Assembly (NCBI RefSeq): GCF_001045465.1
Contig: NZ_LFND01000006.1
Coordinates: 372,001-436,000, forward strand
Direction: 5' to 3'
Source of the DNA: Chryseobacterium angstadtii
Lineage (GTDB): Bacteria > Bacteroidota > Bacteroidia > Flavobacteriales > Weeksellaceae
DNA length: 64,000 nt
The notes below the pieces were generated by a model, which saw only the letters and a program-made list of their open reading frames with translations, did no database searches and was not told the DNA's origin. A program made the translations under genes and the position numbers. Every line of letters begins with the position of its first letter. Within the stretch, counting starts at the first letter, position 1. Shown here one piece after another: positions 53,127-61,649 of this stretch.

Positions 53127-54016
53127 TATTTAATATGGGATAAAATATATTCCAGCTCTTCTTCATTTTTGAAGTCCAGAACAATTTTACCTTTTTTACC
53201 GTTTCCGGATGTTTTGATCTCTACTTTTACGTCTAAAATATCAGCAATCGTTTTCTGGGCTCTCTTAAAATTGTTGGAAAGCTCAGCATTCATCTTTTTC
53301 GCTGCCGGTGATTTAGGATTTTTCAATGCCGTTGCAGCCTGTTCCGCCTGACGTACATTGAGTTTTTCTTTAATAATCAGATCAAACAAGATCTGCTGGT
53401 GTTCTTCACTTTCAAGGCTGATGATGGCTCTTCCGTGTCCTGCAGAAATTTCACCACTTCTGATGGCATTCTGAATATCAGGATTAAGCCTTAACAATCT
53501 GATGGAGTTGGTAATGGTACTTCTGTCCTTTCCTACTCTCTGACTCAGATTTTCCTGGGTAAGCCCAATCTCATCTAAAAGTCTCTGGTAAGTAAGAGCG
53601 ATCTCAATAGCATCAAGATCTTCACGCTGGATGTTTTCAACAAGGGCCATTTCAAGCAGCTCCTGATCATTTACCAAACGGATATAGGCAGGAATTGTCG
53701 GAAGTCCGGCAATTTTACTTGCACGGTAACGTCTTTCCCCTGATATGATTTCGAATTTCTCGCCGTCTTTTCTTAAAGTAACCGGTTGGATTACACCTAA
53801 GTTTTTGATTGACAGGGCAAGTTCGTTTAATGCTTTTTCATCAAAATAAGTTCTCGGCTGGGTAGGATTCGGATAGATATCTTCGAGAGCTACCTCAACG
53901 ATATTGCCCACAAACTTATCTGCTCCTTCATCGGTAGCGGAGTTGATACTCGCTTTGGATTCAGCGCTTAGAATAGCACCCAAACCTCGTCCCATAGCTC
54001 TTTTTTTGTCCTTCAT
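53126..54016 (-). CDS. parB: ParB/Spo0J-type chromosome partition protein
   Basis: The 296-residue protein has the ParB N-terminal CTP/DNA domain (about 35-125) with ISGERRYRASKIAGLPTIPAY and a central helix-turn-helix (about 130-190; VGKDRSTITNSIRLLRL). The C-terminus is a coiled dimerisation part. It binds parS and loads SMC-type complexes in other bacteria. It lies 72 bp downstream of parA on the same strand. No consensus parS site was recognised in this window. Confidence 0.95.
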   Translation of the reverse strand: MKDKKRAMGRGLGAILSAESKASINSATDEGADKFVGNIVEVALEDIYPNPTQPRTYFDEKALNELALSIKNLGVIQPVTLRKDGEKFEIISGERRYRASKIAGLPTIPAYIRLVNDQELLEMALVENIQREDLDAIEIALTYQRLLDEIGLTQENLSQRVGKDRSTITNSIRLLRLNPDIQNAIRSGEISAGHGRAIISLESEEHQQILFDLIIKEKLNVRQAEQAATALKNPKSPAAKKMNAELSNNFKRAQKTIADILDVKVEIKTSGNGKKGKIVLDFKNEEELEYILSHIK

Positions 54017-54087
54017 AGATATAATTGATAAATGATAATGACTCAGTGAAAATCATACGATTCACTGATTGTCCATTTATTATTAAA

Positions 54088-54861
54088 TTAATTTTTTACT
54101 AAATTTTCGTTCTTCAGCAAAACTTCTTCTGCCAGCTGAATGTACTGGATGGCTCCTTTACTCTCTGCATCATAATTCAGGATACTTTCCCCAAAACTAG
54201 GAGCTTCACTTAATCTTACGTTTCTGCTGATGATGGTTTCGAAAACCATGTCAGGGAAATGGGAATTCACTTCTTCCACTACCTGATTGGATAATCTCAA
54301 TCGGCTATCGTACATGGTAAGAAGAAGACCTTCGATTCCAAGATCTTTATTATGGATCTTCTGAACATTTTTAACGGTATTCAAAAGCTTACCCAGCCCT
54401 TCTAATGCAAAATATTCACACTGGATCGGGATGATCACAGAATCTGCTGCAGTAAGTGCATTGACGGTAATAAGTCCTAAACTCGGCGCACAGTCTATAA
54501 TAATATAATCGTAATCGTTTCTGACCTCAGCTAGTGCTTTTTTCAACATATACTCGCGGTTTTCTTTGTCCACTAGTTCAATTTCCGCTGCTACCAGGTC
54601 AATATGTGAAGGGATAATATCCAGGTTGGGAGTAGCTGTTCTTTTGATACAGGATCTTGTATCTGCGCTATGCTCCAGAAGATTATAGGTAGAATACTGA
54701 ACGTCTTCCACACCGAGTCCTGAGGTTGCATTCGCCTGAGGATCAGCATCAATGATCAATATTTTTTTTTCCAATACCCCTAATGCTGCCGCCAAATTTA
54801 CAGCTGTTGTTGTTTTTCCAACTCCTCCTTTTTGATTAGCGATACCTATGATTTTTGCCAT
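54088..54861 (-). CDS. parA: ParA-type chromosome partition ATPase
   Basis: The 257-residue ATPase has the deviant Walker A motif KGGVGKTT (11-18) of the MinD/ParA family, a switch region around IIDCAPSLGL and C-terminal dimer contacts. An upstream ATG at 54882 adds seven residues; ATG at 54861 fits the family start MAKIIGIANQ. It forms a chromosome-type parAB pair with the next gene. Confidence 0.95.
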   Translation of the reverse strand: MAKIIGIANQKGGVGKTTTAVNLAAALGVLEKKILIIDADPQANATSGLGVEDVQYSTYNLLEHSADTRSCIKRTATPNLDIIPSHIDLVAAEIELVDKENREYMLKKALAEVRNDYDYIIIDCAPSLGLITVNALTAADSVIIPIQCEYFALEGLGKLLNTVKNVQKIHNKDLGIEGLLLTMYDSRLRLSNQVVEEVNSHFPDMVFETIISRNVRLSEAPSFGESILNYDAESKGAIQYIQLAEEVLLKNENLVKN

Positions 54862-54971
54862 TATTAGAACTTTAAGTTTCAAAAATACACTTTTTTCTTT
54901 GCTCTCGATGAGTGGAGAAATTCAAAATTGAGTTAAAATATTGTTAATAAGCGATTTAACAATTAAAAAAA

Positions 54972-55001
54972 TTATCCACAAAAAAAATTCTTTGTGGATA
55001 A
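54972..55001. other. Two consensus DnaA boxes as an inverted repeat
   Basis: TTATCCACA at 54972-54980 and its inverted partner TGTGGATAA at 54993-55001 are both perfect 9-mers, separated by 12 bp, in the gap between parA and tonB. Read on the minus strand the same palindrome, followed by T7, is also a possible terminator of tonB. I cannot decide between the two from sequence. Confidence 0.5.
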
Positions 55002-55027
55002 CTATCAAGATTTGTTTTTTACATCAA

Positions 55028-55879
55028 CTATTCAAAGTTCATCGAGATCGGAAATTTAAAATAACTTCTTACCGTTTCACCTTGCTTATTTTTAGCAGGT
55101 TTCCATACTCCCTTAATATTTTTAATAGTTCTTATGGCTTCACTATTAAACTGAGCATCTTTACCATTGGCTTTAATTCCGGAGATGGTTCCGTCTTTTT
55201 CAACAACAAAGGTGATCACAGTTCTCATAATATCCCCGGTACCTTCAAAGCCAGAGCTGTCGAAGTTGTTCATTACTTTGTTTCTGAATGAATCAATTCC
55301 TCCTGCAAATGCCGCTTCTGCTCCCAATTCGTCGCCGCTAGCAATACGATTATCATCAACTTTTGGAGCTGGCGGAGTTGGCGGAGTATTAGTTACAGGT
55401 CCTGTACCTATTACCGGAGGTGTCGGAATGTAAGTATTATTTTTCACCGGATCTCCTTTAAGGTTATCTACTAGCCCCGGAGCCGCATCTTTAGGCTTAT
55501 CCTGTTTAATTGGTTCTACTGCATCAATTTTAGGCTCCGGTACCGAAGTATTAACTTGTTTTATATTAGGTGGAGCTACAGGCTGAACTGGTTTTACAAT
55601 CTCTACAGGTGGTCTTTCATTGGTATCCACCTTTTTTAACTTAATCACTACCGGAGGTCCGTCTGTTGGTACATGTACCGAAGGTCCGCTTCTAAATGCC
55701 GAAATCACCAACGGAGTTATTGAAACGGCAGCTAATAAGCTTACGCCCACAAAAAGTGCTTTGGTTAATATTCTATCTGATTCATTTCTTAATGCATAGG
55801 CACCGTATTCTTTGTTGCGGTGCTCGAAAAGAACTTCGTTAAAACGAAATTCCTGATTTTGGTTTAGGTGTTTCATCAC
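55028..55879 (-). CDS. tonB: Energy transducer TonB
   Basis: The 283-residue protein has a short cytoplasmic N-terminus, a membrane helix (about 35-56), a long proline- and valine-rich periplasmic spacer (about 70-175) and a C-terminal TonB domain (about 195-283) with SGIKANGKDAQFNSEAIRTIK and VWKPAKNKQGETVRSYFKFP. It transmits proton-motive energy to outer-membrane receptors. No exbB or exbD gene is adjacent. Confidence 0.93.
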   Translation of the reverse strand: MMKHLNQNQEFRFNEVLFEHRNKEYGAYALRNESDRILTKALFVGVSLLAAVSITPLVISAFRSGPSVHVPTDGPPVVIKLKKVDTNERPPVEIVKPVQPVAPPNIKQVNTSVPEPKIDAVEPIKQDKPKDAAPGLVDNLKGDPVKNNTYIPTPPVIGTGPVTNTPPTPPAPKVDDNRIASGDELGAEAAFAGGIDSFRNKVMNNFDSSGFEGTGDIMRTVITFVVEKDGTISGIKANGKDAQFNSEAIRTIKNIKGVWKPAKNKQGETVRSYFKFPISMNFE

Positions 55880-56186
55880 TATTAAATATTTAAACTGTTA
55901 AAATCAGTGATTATTAGTTTTACAAGCTCTTATCGATAAGCAATGTTTCAATATCAAAATATCTGCCAAAATTTTATCAAAACGTCAGTATTTCTAAAAA
56001 TACAATGACAATATGCAAACTTTAACATAATTATCTTTTTTATATACTCAAAAAACAATCTGCAAGCGTTTCATTTTCCGTAAAAAAATCACTCCTATTT
56101 AAATTTTACGCACCATAAAATAAAAAACAGTGAAAAACACATTAAAAAACAGGAAAAACACTGTGGATTTAATCCAGCAACCCAAA

Positions 56187-56194
56187 TACCTTTG
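56187..56194 (+). promoter_or_regulatory. -7 box of the first paralog gene
   Basis: TACCTTTG fits TAnnTTTG perfectly. It supports the start codon at 56264: an upstream in-frame TTG lies within this box. The gap 55880-56263 holds this box and AT-rich sequence; nothing else is recognised there. Confidence 0.55.
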
Positions 56195-56263
56195 TCATGT
56201 AGAAAATCGGGGACGCTGAAAACCGAAAAGAGTAAGCAAAGAACATTTTTAAAACTTATAACT

Positions 56264-57865
56264 ATGCCAACTTTAACTCAAGAAGCCAAAACAAATTCAT
56301 TGATGAGTATGCTTTTAAAGCAAGTCTATGACACTGTAACCAACGGAGGAAATCCGGAATCTTTAGGAACTGATGATTTTATCGCCTTTGATCCGGTAGG
56401 GATTACTCTTTCTGAAGATACTTTCGATTATGCCCTGAATGGTCTTTTCGGAGATGCTCCTTCACCAAAGCCTATGCTTGACGGTACAGGGAAACCTATT
56501 TTGGATGCCAACGGAAATCCTAAAATAGATATGGAAGCTTACCAAACGGCTTTATCTAACAGTAAATTCAAAAAGTATCTGCAGATGGAGCAGTTTGCCG
56601 CAATGGTGGATGCTATCCCTTCACAGCTCCCTCCTCTTACTGAAGACGGAAAAGGAAGAGCCATCACCATTATGAATGATTCTCAGAAAAGGGTATCAAA
56701 AGTATATGAGGATCTTTTGCAGTGGTCTGTAGTGGTAGATACGGATTTTGATCAGAAAGTAGAGAAAAAACTGGATTCTCTGAGAGACAAATTATTCAAA
56801 ATAAAAAAGGTAAAAAATCCTGATTTTGATGAAAACGCTCCGGTAGATGATTTGAACAAACCAGAACTGATTCACACTTTCGTAGCACCTACTTATGCTA
56901 AATATGTAGAGTACCAAATGAAGTATTATGATGTAGTAGATGCCAACAATGAAGTAAGAATTGCAGCAGACAATGGAGATACAGACGCTATGGCTAAGCT
57001 ATCTATTGACGGGAAAAACATGAAAAAGCGTGAAGATGCGGCATTAAAAGCGTGGCAGTCTTTAGGATACAAAGAAGCTGTGGAGAGAATTCAGAATTAT
57101 TTGAGCGAAATTGAAGAAAAACACATGCTTGTCATCAAAAAGAGAATCCAGGCTGAGTTCAGAAACAGCCAGAGAACAAGAATTTTGGATTATACCAATT
57201 ACTCTCCATGTATTCCTGTAGCCGCCAATGCTTTGAAGGAATCGAAAGGTTGGCCAGAAATCTCTATTTCGCAGGGAAAAGCCAATTCCGATTATTCTAA
57301 AACCATCCACAACTGGGGAGCAGCAGGAGGTTTCAGTATGGGATTATTCTCTATCGGAGCAAAAGCCGGAGGAAAAAATGAAAAAACACAGATCAATTCT
57401 GACTATACCAGTATGGATATTTCTTTCAAAATCGGTAAGGTAAGAGTAGAAAGAGGTTGGTTCAATCAGCAATTCATAGAATCTAAATACTGGAAACTTC
57501 ACGAACAGTCTCCACAAACTTTAAACGGCGACATGATCAGTGACGGAAAAGGCAAAGGACTTATGCCGTCTATCATTACAGAGCTGATTATTGCTAAAGA
57601 TGTTTCTTTAAACTTTAAAGACAGCAGTTCAGCCTACACAGATGTTAAAAACTCAGTATCCGCAGGTGGTGCAGTTGGAATAGGGCCTTTCATGATTGGA
57701 GGAAGCTACAGCTACGACAACCAAAATGTAAAATCCAGTTACGCATGGGAAGGCAAGAAACTGGTATCCAAAGGAATCTACATTATCGGCTACAAATGCC
57801 ACATTGTACCGAAGTCCCCGAATCCGAATCCGGAAATCAAAAAATGGGCAGACGGAAAATCGTAA
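56264..57865 (+). CDS. Unrecognised cytoplasmic-type protein, paralog A of a two-protein family
   Basis: I do not recognise this 533-residue protein. It has no signal peptide. The N-terminal half is helical and charged; the middle contains YAKYVEYQMKYYDVVDANNE and a helix ALKAWQSLGYKEAVERIQNYL. Toward the C-terminus there is a core with RGWFNQQF at 397-404 and ISDGKGKG at 425-432, then a glycine-rich strand region and a closing GIYIIGYKCHIVPKSPNP tail (about 504-521). All these landmarks recur in paralog B at 58111-59979. It is followed by its own downstream hairpin and lies upstream of a muramidase gene. Confidence 0.85.
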   Translation: MPTLTQEAKTNSLMSMLLKQVYDTVTNGGNPESLGTDDFIAFDPVGITLSEDTFDYALNGLFGDAPSPKPMLDGTGKPILDANGNPKIDMEAYQTALSNSKFKKYLQMEQFAAMVDAIPSQLPPLTEDGKGRAITIMNDSQKRVSKVYEDLLQWSVVVDTDFDQKVEKKLDSLRDKLFKIKKVKNPDFDENAPVDDLNKPELIHTFVAPTYAKYVEYQMKYYDVVDANNEVRIAADNGDTDAMAKLSIDGKNMKKREDAALKAWQSLGYKEAVERIQNYLSEIEEKHMLVIKKRIQAEFRNSQRTRILDYTNYSPCIPVAANALKESKGWPEISISQGKANSDYSKTIHNWGAAGGFSMGLFSIGAKAGGKNEKTQINSDYTSMDISFKIGKVRVERGWFNQQFIESKYWKLHEQSPQTLNGDMISDGKGKGLMPSIITELIIAKDVSLNFKDSSSAYTDVKNSVSAGGAVGIGPFMIGGSYSYDNQNVKSSYAWEGKKLVSKGIYIIGYKCHIVPKSPNPNPEIKKWADGKS

Positions 57866-57867
57866 CC

Positions 57868-58036
57868 TAACCTGAGTTTAATAAGGTCAGGAAGATGGAA
57901 GCTATTGAAAACTGAACATACGAGTATACCGGAGTTTTATATCCCTTTAAGACTACTTTATAAGTTTACGACATCTATTTAATGTAAATGTCCGGCAACA
58001 GTTTCCATCATCCTTCTTCCTATCTTATAACCTAAT
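57868..58036. repeat. Dispersed intergenic repeat with inverted ends, copy 2
   Basis: TAACCTGAGTT at the left edge and GAAGATGGAAG at 57891 followed by TTTCCATCATCCTTCTTCC at the right match the plan of 8541-8743. It lies between the two paralog genes. Confidence 0.5.
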
Positions 58037-58058
58037 ATATCCTTCTCAATAAGAGTAG

Positions 58059-58082
58059 CCGGCAGGAGTTTTTTCCTGTCGG
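58059..58082 (+). promoter_or_regulatory. GC-rich hairpin in front of paralog B
   Basis: CCGGCAGGA and TCCTGTCGG pair (one mismatch) across a T-rich loop, 28 bp before the start codon of paralog B. It could be the terminator of paralog A or a leader structure for paralog B; no strong T-run follows. Confidence 0.45.
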
Positions 58083-58110
58083 TTATTCATCTAAACTAAA
58101 AACTATAGCC

Positions 58111-59979
58111 ATGAAATATTTTGTAGCCGTCTACCAGAAACTCAAGAATATTTATATGTCTCAGAGTTCGATGGAGAATGATCTTTCTATGATCTGTCCT
58201 TCCCTCAGAGTATATGAGAATGAGGAGCTGGAACTGCTGAAACCTCAGAGCCTGCTGAATGATGAGCAGAAAAAAGCACTTTCTATTATTAAAAAGCAGA
58301 ATGTAGCCTATGAACTGAACTCAGTTCCTATTTCCCCGAATTTCTGGGATCTGAACCCCAATAATTCATTGTTTGATATTTATCGTGATATTCTGGACAA
58401 AAACAATCTGAAGAATCTGGAGGAAAATCTGAACCAGGTTCTTGAAAACAAAAGCACGGTTCTCTTCGATGCCAAAAACAGCGACACCAAAGAATTCAAA
58501 GCTTATAAAAAATACAGAACACTGTACGAAGATACCATTAATAAAGTGAGTGATCATTTACTACTGTTTGACGGACTTGATACAGATGAAGAGAAAAGCA
58601 ACTGGAACGACAGACTCATCAGTCTCAACAATCTGAAAGAACTTGCTTTTTCCGAATGGAAAGTAAAAGGCAGCAAAGACCTTATTGAAAAAGAGCTGGC
58701 AAGAATCAACAAATCGTCTGATGCTGATCTTTATCTTGCTATGGCACAGAATGCAAAACACATATTCGAAGCGGCAGAGAAAACAGATGTGATCAACAAT
58801 GCGTCTATTCATGACATTAATTTCATTCCTTATGACTTTATGGAAAATGAGTCAGGGTGGAACAGCATGCGTATTGAAAAATCTGAACTCGAAGGCCTGC
58901 ATTCCGAAGCTAAAAACAACAATGAAAATATTCCTACAGAAATTCTTTCTATAGATTATGACGAAAGCATGATACAAGCTGTAGAAGTAGAATATTCTTT
59001 TGTTCATCTAAAAAGAAACTGGTTTAATAAAAATTTCATGCTGTCTGAGCATTTTGAATGGAAAGAACCTAAGAAAATATCGGACGGGCAAACTATTTCC
59101 AATGATTTTAAACTGCCAGCCTTTCCAAAAACCATGATTCTGATTAAAAATCTGAAAGTAATTCTGGATCCATCCATTATCAATGCCAGTGTAAGCAATA
59201 CGGAACAGTTGGTCTACTTCGGGCCTATGGTGATGAAGCAGCAGGTTTTTGTTAATAAAAGCAATAATCAGAAATTCCTGAAGGCCATCACGAATGTAAA
59301 AACCATCAAATCCGACCAACTCAATTATCTGGCTAAAAAAACGATGATCGCAGACGCTCAAAAGGTAGCTGTACTCAACACCAATTTTTCAGCAAAAATG
59401 GAATCTGTTGAAACACTGAAAACTGATAACAACGCAGCATTTGCAGGAAAAATAAATACAGGAAATATTCTGGGAAATATTAAAAATCTACGCCCGCTTA
59501 CTCCTGTTCCTCACGGAGCAAGTCCGGTACAGCCAAGCCCCCAGCCTTCCAACCCCATTAAAGTACCCTGGGGTTCCTGGGGACCTAAATTTCCGACTAT
59601 TCCGACTCCTACCCCAACGCCGATACCGGTTCCTGTTCCACAACCTCCTCTAGGCGCGATTGTACAGTTTAAAGTATCGGATAAGATCAATAACGACCCG
59701 ATCTACAAATGTGCTATCTCTATTAAAGGAACCAATAACAACCGGATTTTTGAGATTGAAAGCAACGAAATAGGAATTATAAGTCAGTTAATTCCTATCG
59801 GAGAATACAGCATTGAACTGAGGATTGACGATTATGCTGTTTTAAACCAGAATTTCAGTGTTAATAATGCAACACCTATTAATCTTGAATACAAACTTCA
59901 GAGGGAAGAAGTAAAATTTAAGTCTTTTTTTCTGATCGGGATGATTTGTGAGAGAATGCCGAGGATACCGGTTGATTAG
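58111..59979 (+). CDS. Unrecognised protein, paralog B, with Pro-rich linker and Ig-like domain
   Basis: This 622-residue protein resembles paralog A over its first 350 residues: AYKKYRTLYED at 131-141, the helix SEWKVKGSKDLIEKELARI at 181-199, RNWFNKNF at 302-309 and KISDGQ at 322-327. It then carries a Pro/Thr-rich linker (464-513; PTIPTPTPTPIPVPVP), an immunoglobulin-like beta domain of the carboxypeptidase-regulatory type (514-597), and a final KSFFLIGMICERMPRIP tail (604-620) matching the paralog A tail. No signal peptide or sorting domain is visible. Function unknown. Confidence 0.85.
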   Translation: MKYFVAVYQKLKNIYMSQSSMENDLSMICPSLRVYENEELELLKPQSLLNDEQKKALSIIKKQNVAYELNSVPISPNFWDLNPNNSLFDIYRDILDKNNLKNLEENLNQVLENKSTVLFDAKNSDTKEFKAYKKYRTLYEDTINKVSDHLLLFDGLDTDEEKSNWNDRLISLNNLKELAFSEWKVKGSKDLIEKELARINKSSDADLYLAMAQNAKHIFEAAEKTDVINNASIHDINFIPYDFMENESGWNSMRIEKSELEGLHSEAKNNNENIPTEILSIDYDESMIQAVEVEYSFVHLKRNWFNKNFMLSEHFEWKEPKKISDGQTISNDFKLPAFPKTMILIKNLKVILDPSIINASVSNTEQLVYFGPMVMKQQVFVNKSNNQKFLKAITNVKTIKSDQLNYLAKKTMIADAQKVAVLNTNFSAKMESVETLKTDNNAAFAGKINTGNILGNIKNLRPLTPVPHGASPVQPSPQPSNPIKVPWGSWGPKFPTIPTPTPTPIPVPVPQPPLGAIVQFKVSDKINNDPIYKCAISIKGTNNNRIFEIESNEIGIISQLIPIGEYSIELRIDDYAVLNQNFSVNNATPINLEYKLQREEVKFKSFFLIGMICERMPRIPVD

Positions 59980-60050
59980 ATATCAGATTTCAGACTGAGG
60001 TTGAGGATAAGGTAGGAAAATGGTGAGTTGTATGGGTTTGGGGGAGTAAT

Positions 60051-60128
60051 GGTGGCTTCGAGAGCCTCAGCCACCAGATATGAGTCATCATACATAAGAC
60101 ACCAGATATGAGACGCCATACATAAGCT
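60051..60128. repeat. Hairpin and two 28-bp tandem repeats
   Basis: GGTGGCT (60051-60057) pairs with AGCCACC (60069-60075). The 28-bp unit ACCAGATATGAG...CATACATAAG then occurs at 60073-60100 and 60101-60128, with a partial third copy. Each unit is four heptads long. It fills the gap after paralog B. Confidence 0.7.
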
Positions 60129-60184
60129 ACCGAATATAAGCTAACAAATTATTTGTTCTACATTTTATATTTCCGGACCTACAT

Positions 60185-60240
60185 AACTCTAAAACACTTA
60201 AACTCGAATCCCGCACCTCGTAACCCGAAACCCGAAACCA
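60185..60240. repeat. Degenerate 7-bp repeat tract (CYCGNAN)
   Basis: Heptads CTCGAAT, CCCGCAC, CTCGTAA, CCCGAAA, CCCGAAA stand in a row just before the muramidase gene. They match the minus-strand tract at 9555-9631 in unit and phase. Confidence 0.7.
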
Positions 60241-60262
60241 TCATTTATAAAAAACAATAACC

Positions 60263-61090
60263 ATGAAACTTTTAAAATACTATACAAAAGCACCAGAAGT
60301 AACCACACTATGTGAAATTCTTTACAAACTGGGATACGACATTAAAATTTCAGATTCATTTACTTTGGAAGTAGATGAAGCTGTAAAGGATTTCCAAAGA
60401 AAAAACTCTTTGGTTGTAGACGGAATCGTCGGGGTAAAAACCTGGTCCGTTCTCCTGGAAGGTGATGAAAAACCTCTAAGCTCAACCGACAAATTTCTCA
60501 AAGAAAGCGATTTGGTTGACTTTGCCCATGAATACAATCTGGAACTGGCCGCCGTAAAAGCTGTCAATGAAATTGAAAGCAGCGGAAAAGGTTTTTTAAT
60601 TAACAATAAGCCCAAAATATTGTTTGAAGGACATGTTTTCTGGAATGAACTCAGGAAAAGAGGCATCGATCCTAATACTTATTACAATGCAGAAAGCAAA
60701 AATGTTCTTTACCCAAAATGGACAAGAGCCTTTTATCAGGGCGGGGTAAAAGAATACGACCGTTTAAATGAGGCCATCAATCTTAACAGCAACTCCAACT
60801 TTGAAGAAGCAGCTTTATCTTCTGCTTCATGGGGAAGTTTTCAGATTATGGGTTATCATGCAAAAAATCTTGATTATAACGATGTGCATCATTTTGTCTC
60901 TAAAATGGAGCTAAATGAAGGTGAGCACTTGAAAGCCTTTGGAAAATTTCTGGAGAAAAACGGCTGTCTGGTTCATCTGAGAAATAAAAACTGGGCAGGT
61001 TTTGCCAAGCTTTATAACGGAGCAGGATATCGTGAGAATAAATACGATGAAAAGCTGGCTAAGGCTTATGCAAAATATGCACAAAATTAA
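60263..61090 (+). CDS. Peptidoglycan-binding muramidase (DUF3380-like)
   Basis: The 275-residue protein has an N-terminal PG_binding_1 repeat domain (about 5-68; DEAVKDFQRKNSLVVDGIVGVKTW) and an N-acetylmuramidase domain of the DUF3380 type (about 80-275) with the catalytic glutamate region AVNEIESSGKGF (E103 or E105) and the substrate-groove segment SSASWGSFQIMGYH. No signal peptide is present, so reaching the cell wall would need a non-classical or lytic route. It follows paralog B and the repeat tract. Such enzymes occur in phage lysis modules and as secreted effectors; neither origin is proven here. Confidence 0.9.
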   Translation: MKLLKYYTKAPEVTTLCEILYKLGYDIKISDSFTLEVDEAVKDFQRKNSLVVDGIVGVKTWSVLLEGDEKPLSSTDKFLKESDLVDFAHEYNLELAAVKAVNEIESSGKGFLINNKPKILFEGHVFWNELRKRGIDPNTYYNAESKNVLYPKWTRAFYQGGVKEYDRLNEAINLNSNSNFEEAALSSASWGSFQIMGYHAKNLDYNDVHHFVSKMELNEGEHLKAFGKFLEKNGCLVHLRNKNWAGFAKLYNGAGYRENKYDEKLAKAYAKYAQN

Positions 61091-61165
61091 ATATGGAGTT
61101 TTTAATTTTAGTTCCTGCAGGTAGTATATGCTGTCTGTGGGAATTTTTCTTTTGCAGAGGTTATA

Positions 61166-61230
61166 AACCACCCCGTCAAAAATTCTTTGAATTTTCGCCA
61201 CCCCTCCAGAGGAGGGGAATCTTCCCTCGG
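61166..61230. repeat. Dispersed repeat with two palindromes
   Basis: AAAATTC (61179-61185) pairs with GAATTTT (61189-61195), and CCCCTCC-AGA-GGAGGGG at 61201-61217 is a perfect palindrome. I recall similar sequences as common intergenic repeats in flavobacterial genomes; that recollection was not checked. Confidence 0.5.
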
Positions 61231-61320
61231 CTCAATAATTATTATTCATCAGTATAAAAATCTTTGATTTTTTAAAAACTTATATGAACTTTTCATACAT
61301 AAAGCATTCAACTTAAAAAA

Positions 61321-61380
61321 CTTTTGTGACTTTTGTGGTTGATATTTTTTGACCACGGATTGCACAGATTTACACAGATG
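61321..61380. repeat. Dispersed repeat (CCACGGATTGCACAGATTTA type)
   Basis: CTTTTGTGAC and CTTTTGTGGTT are followed by ACCACGGATTGCACAGATT and ACACAGATG. Together with 61166-61230 it fills the 559-bp gap 61091-61649, in which I find no gene. Confidence 0.45.
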
Positions 61381-61620
61381 TTTATGTGTATTTTATACTG
61401 GAGAAAAGATTTTAATGTATTTTAAACATGATTTTTTAGTCATCGATATGAAGAAATTGAGGCTAAAACTACTTCAAAATCACGCTTTCATGGGTTATCT
61501 TTATAGTCAGATGATCATCTTTTACTATTCTTTTTTTGACAAAACAATATTCCAAAGCTACAAACTGATAATCAATGGGTTATATTTGTTATTTTTTAAC
61601 ATTAGTTTAACATTTTTGCT

Positions 61621-61628
61621 TATCTTTG
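61621..61628 (+). promoter_or_regulatory. -7 box of the FkbM methyltransferase gene
   Basis: TATCTTTG is a perfect -7 match, 21 bp before the ATG at 61650. A second TATATTTG stands at 61581. Confidence 0.55.
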
Positions 61629-61649
61629 CTTTTCGTCAAATAACTAAGG

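Noticed and set aside
53126-54861. parS sites for the ParAB pair
   Set aside because: I did not see a TGTTnCACGTGnAACA-type palindrome near these genes; a full search by computer was not possible.
56192-56263. Upstream start of paralog A
   Set aside because: The TTG lies inside the -7 box; the ATG at 56264 is a better start.
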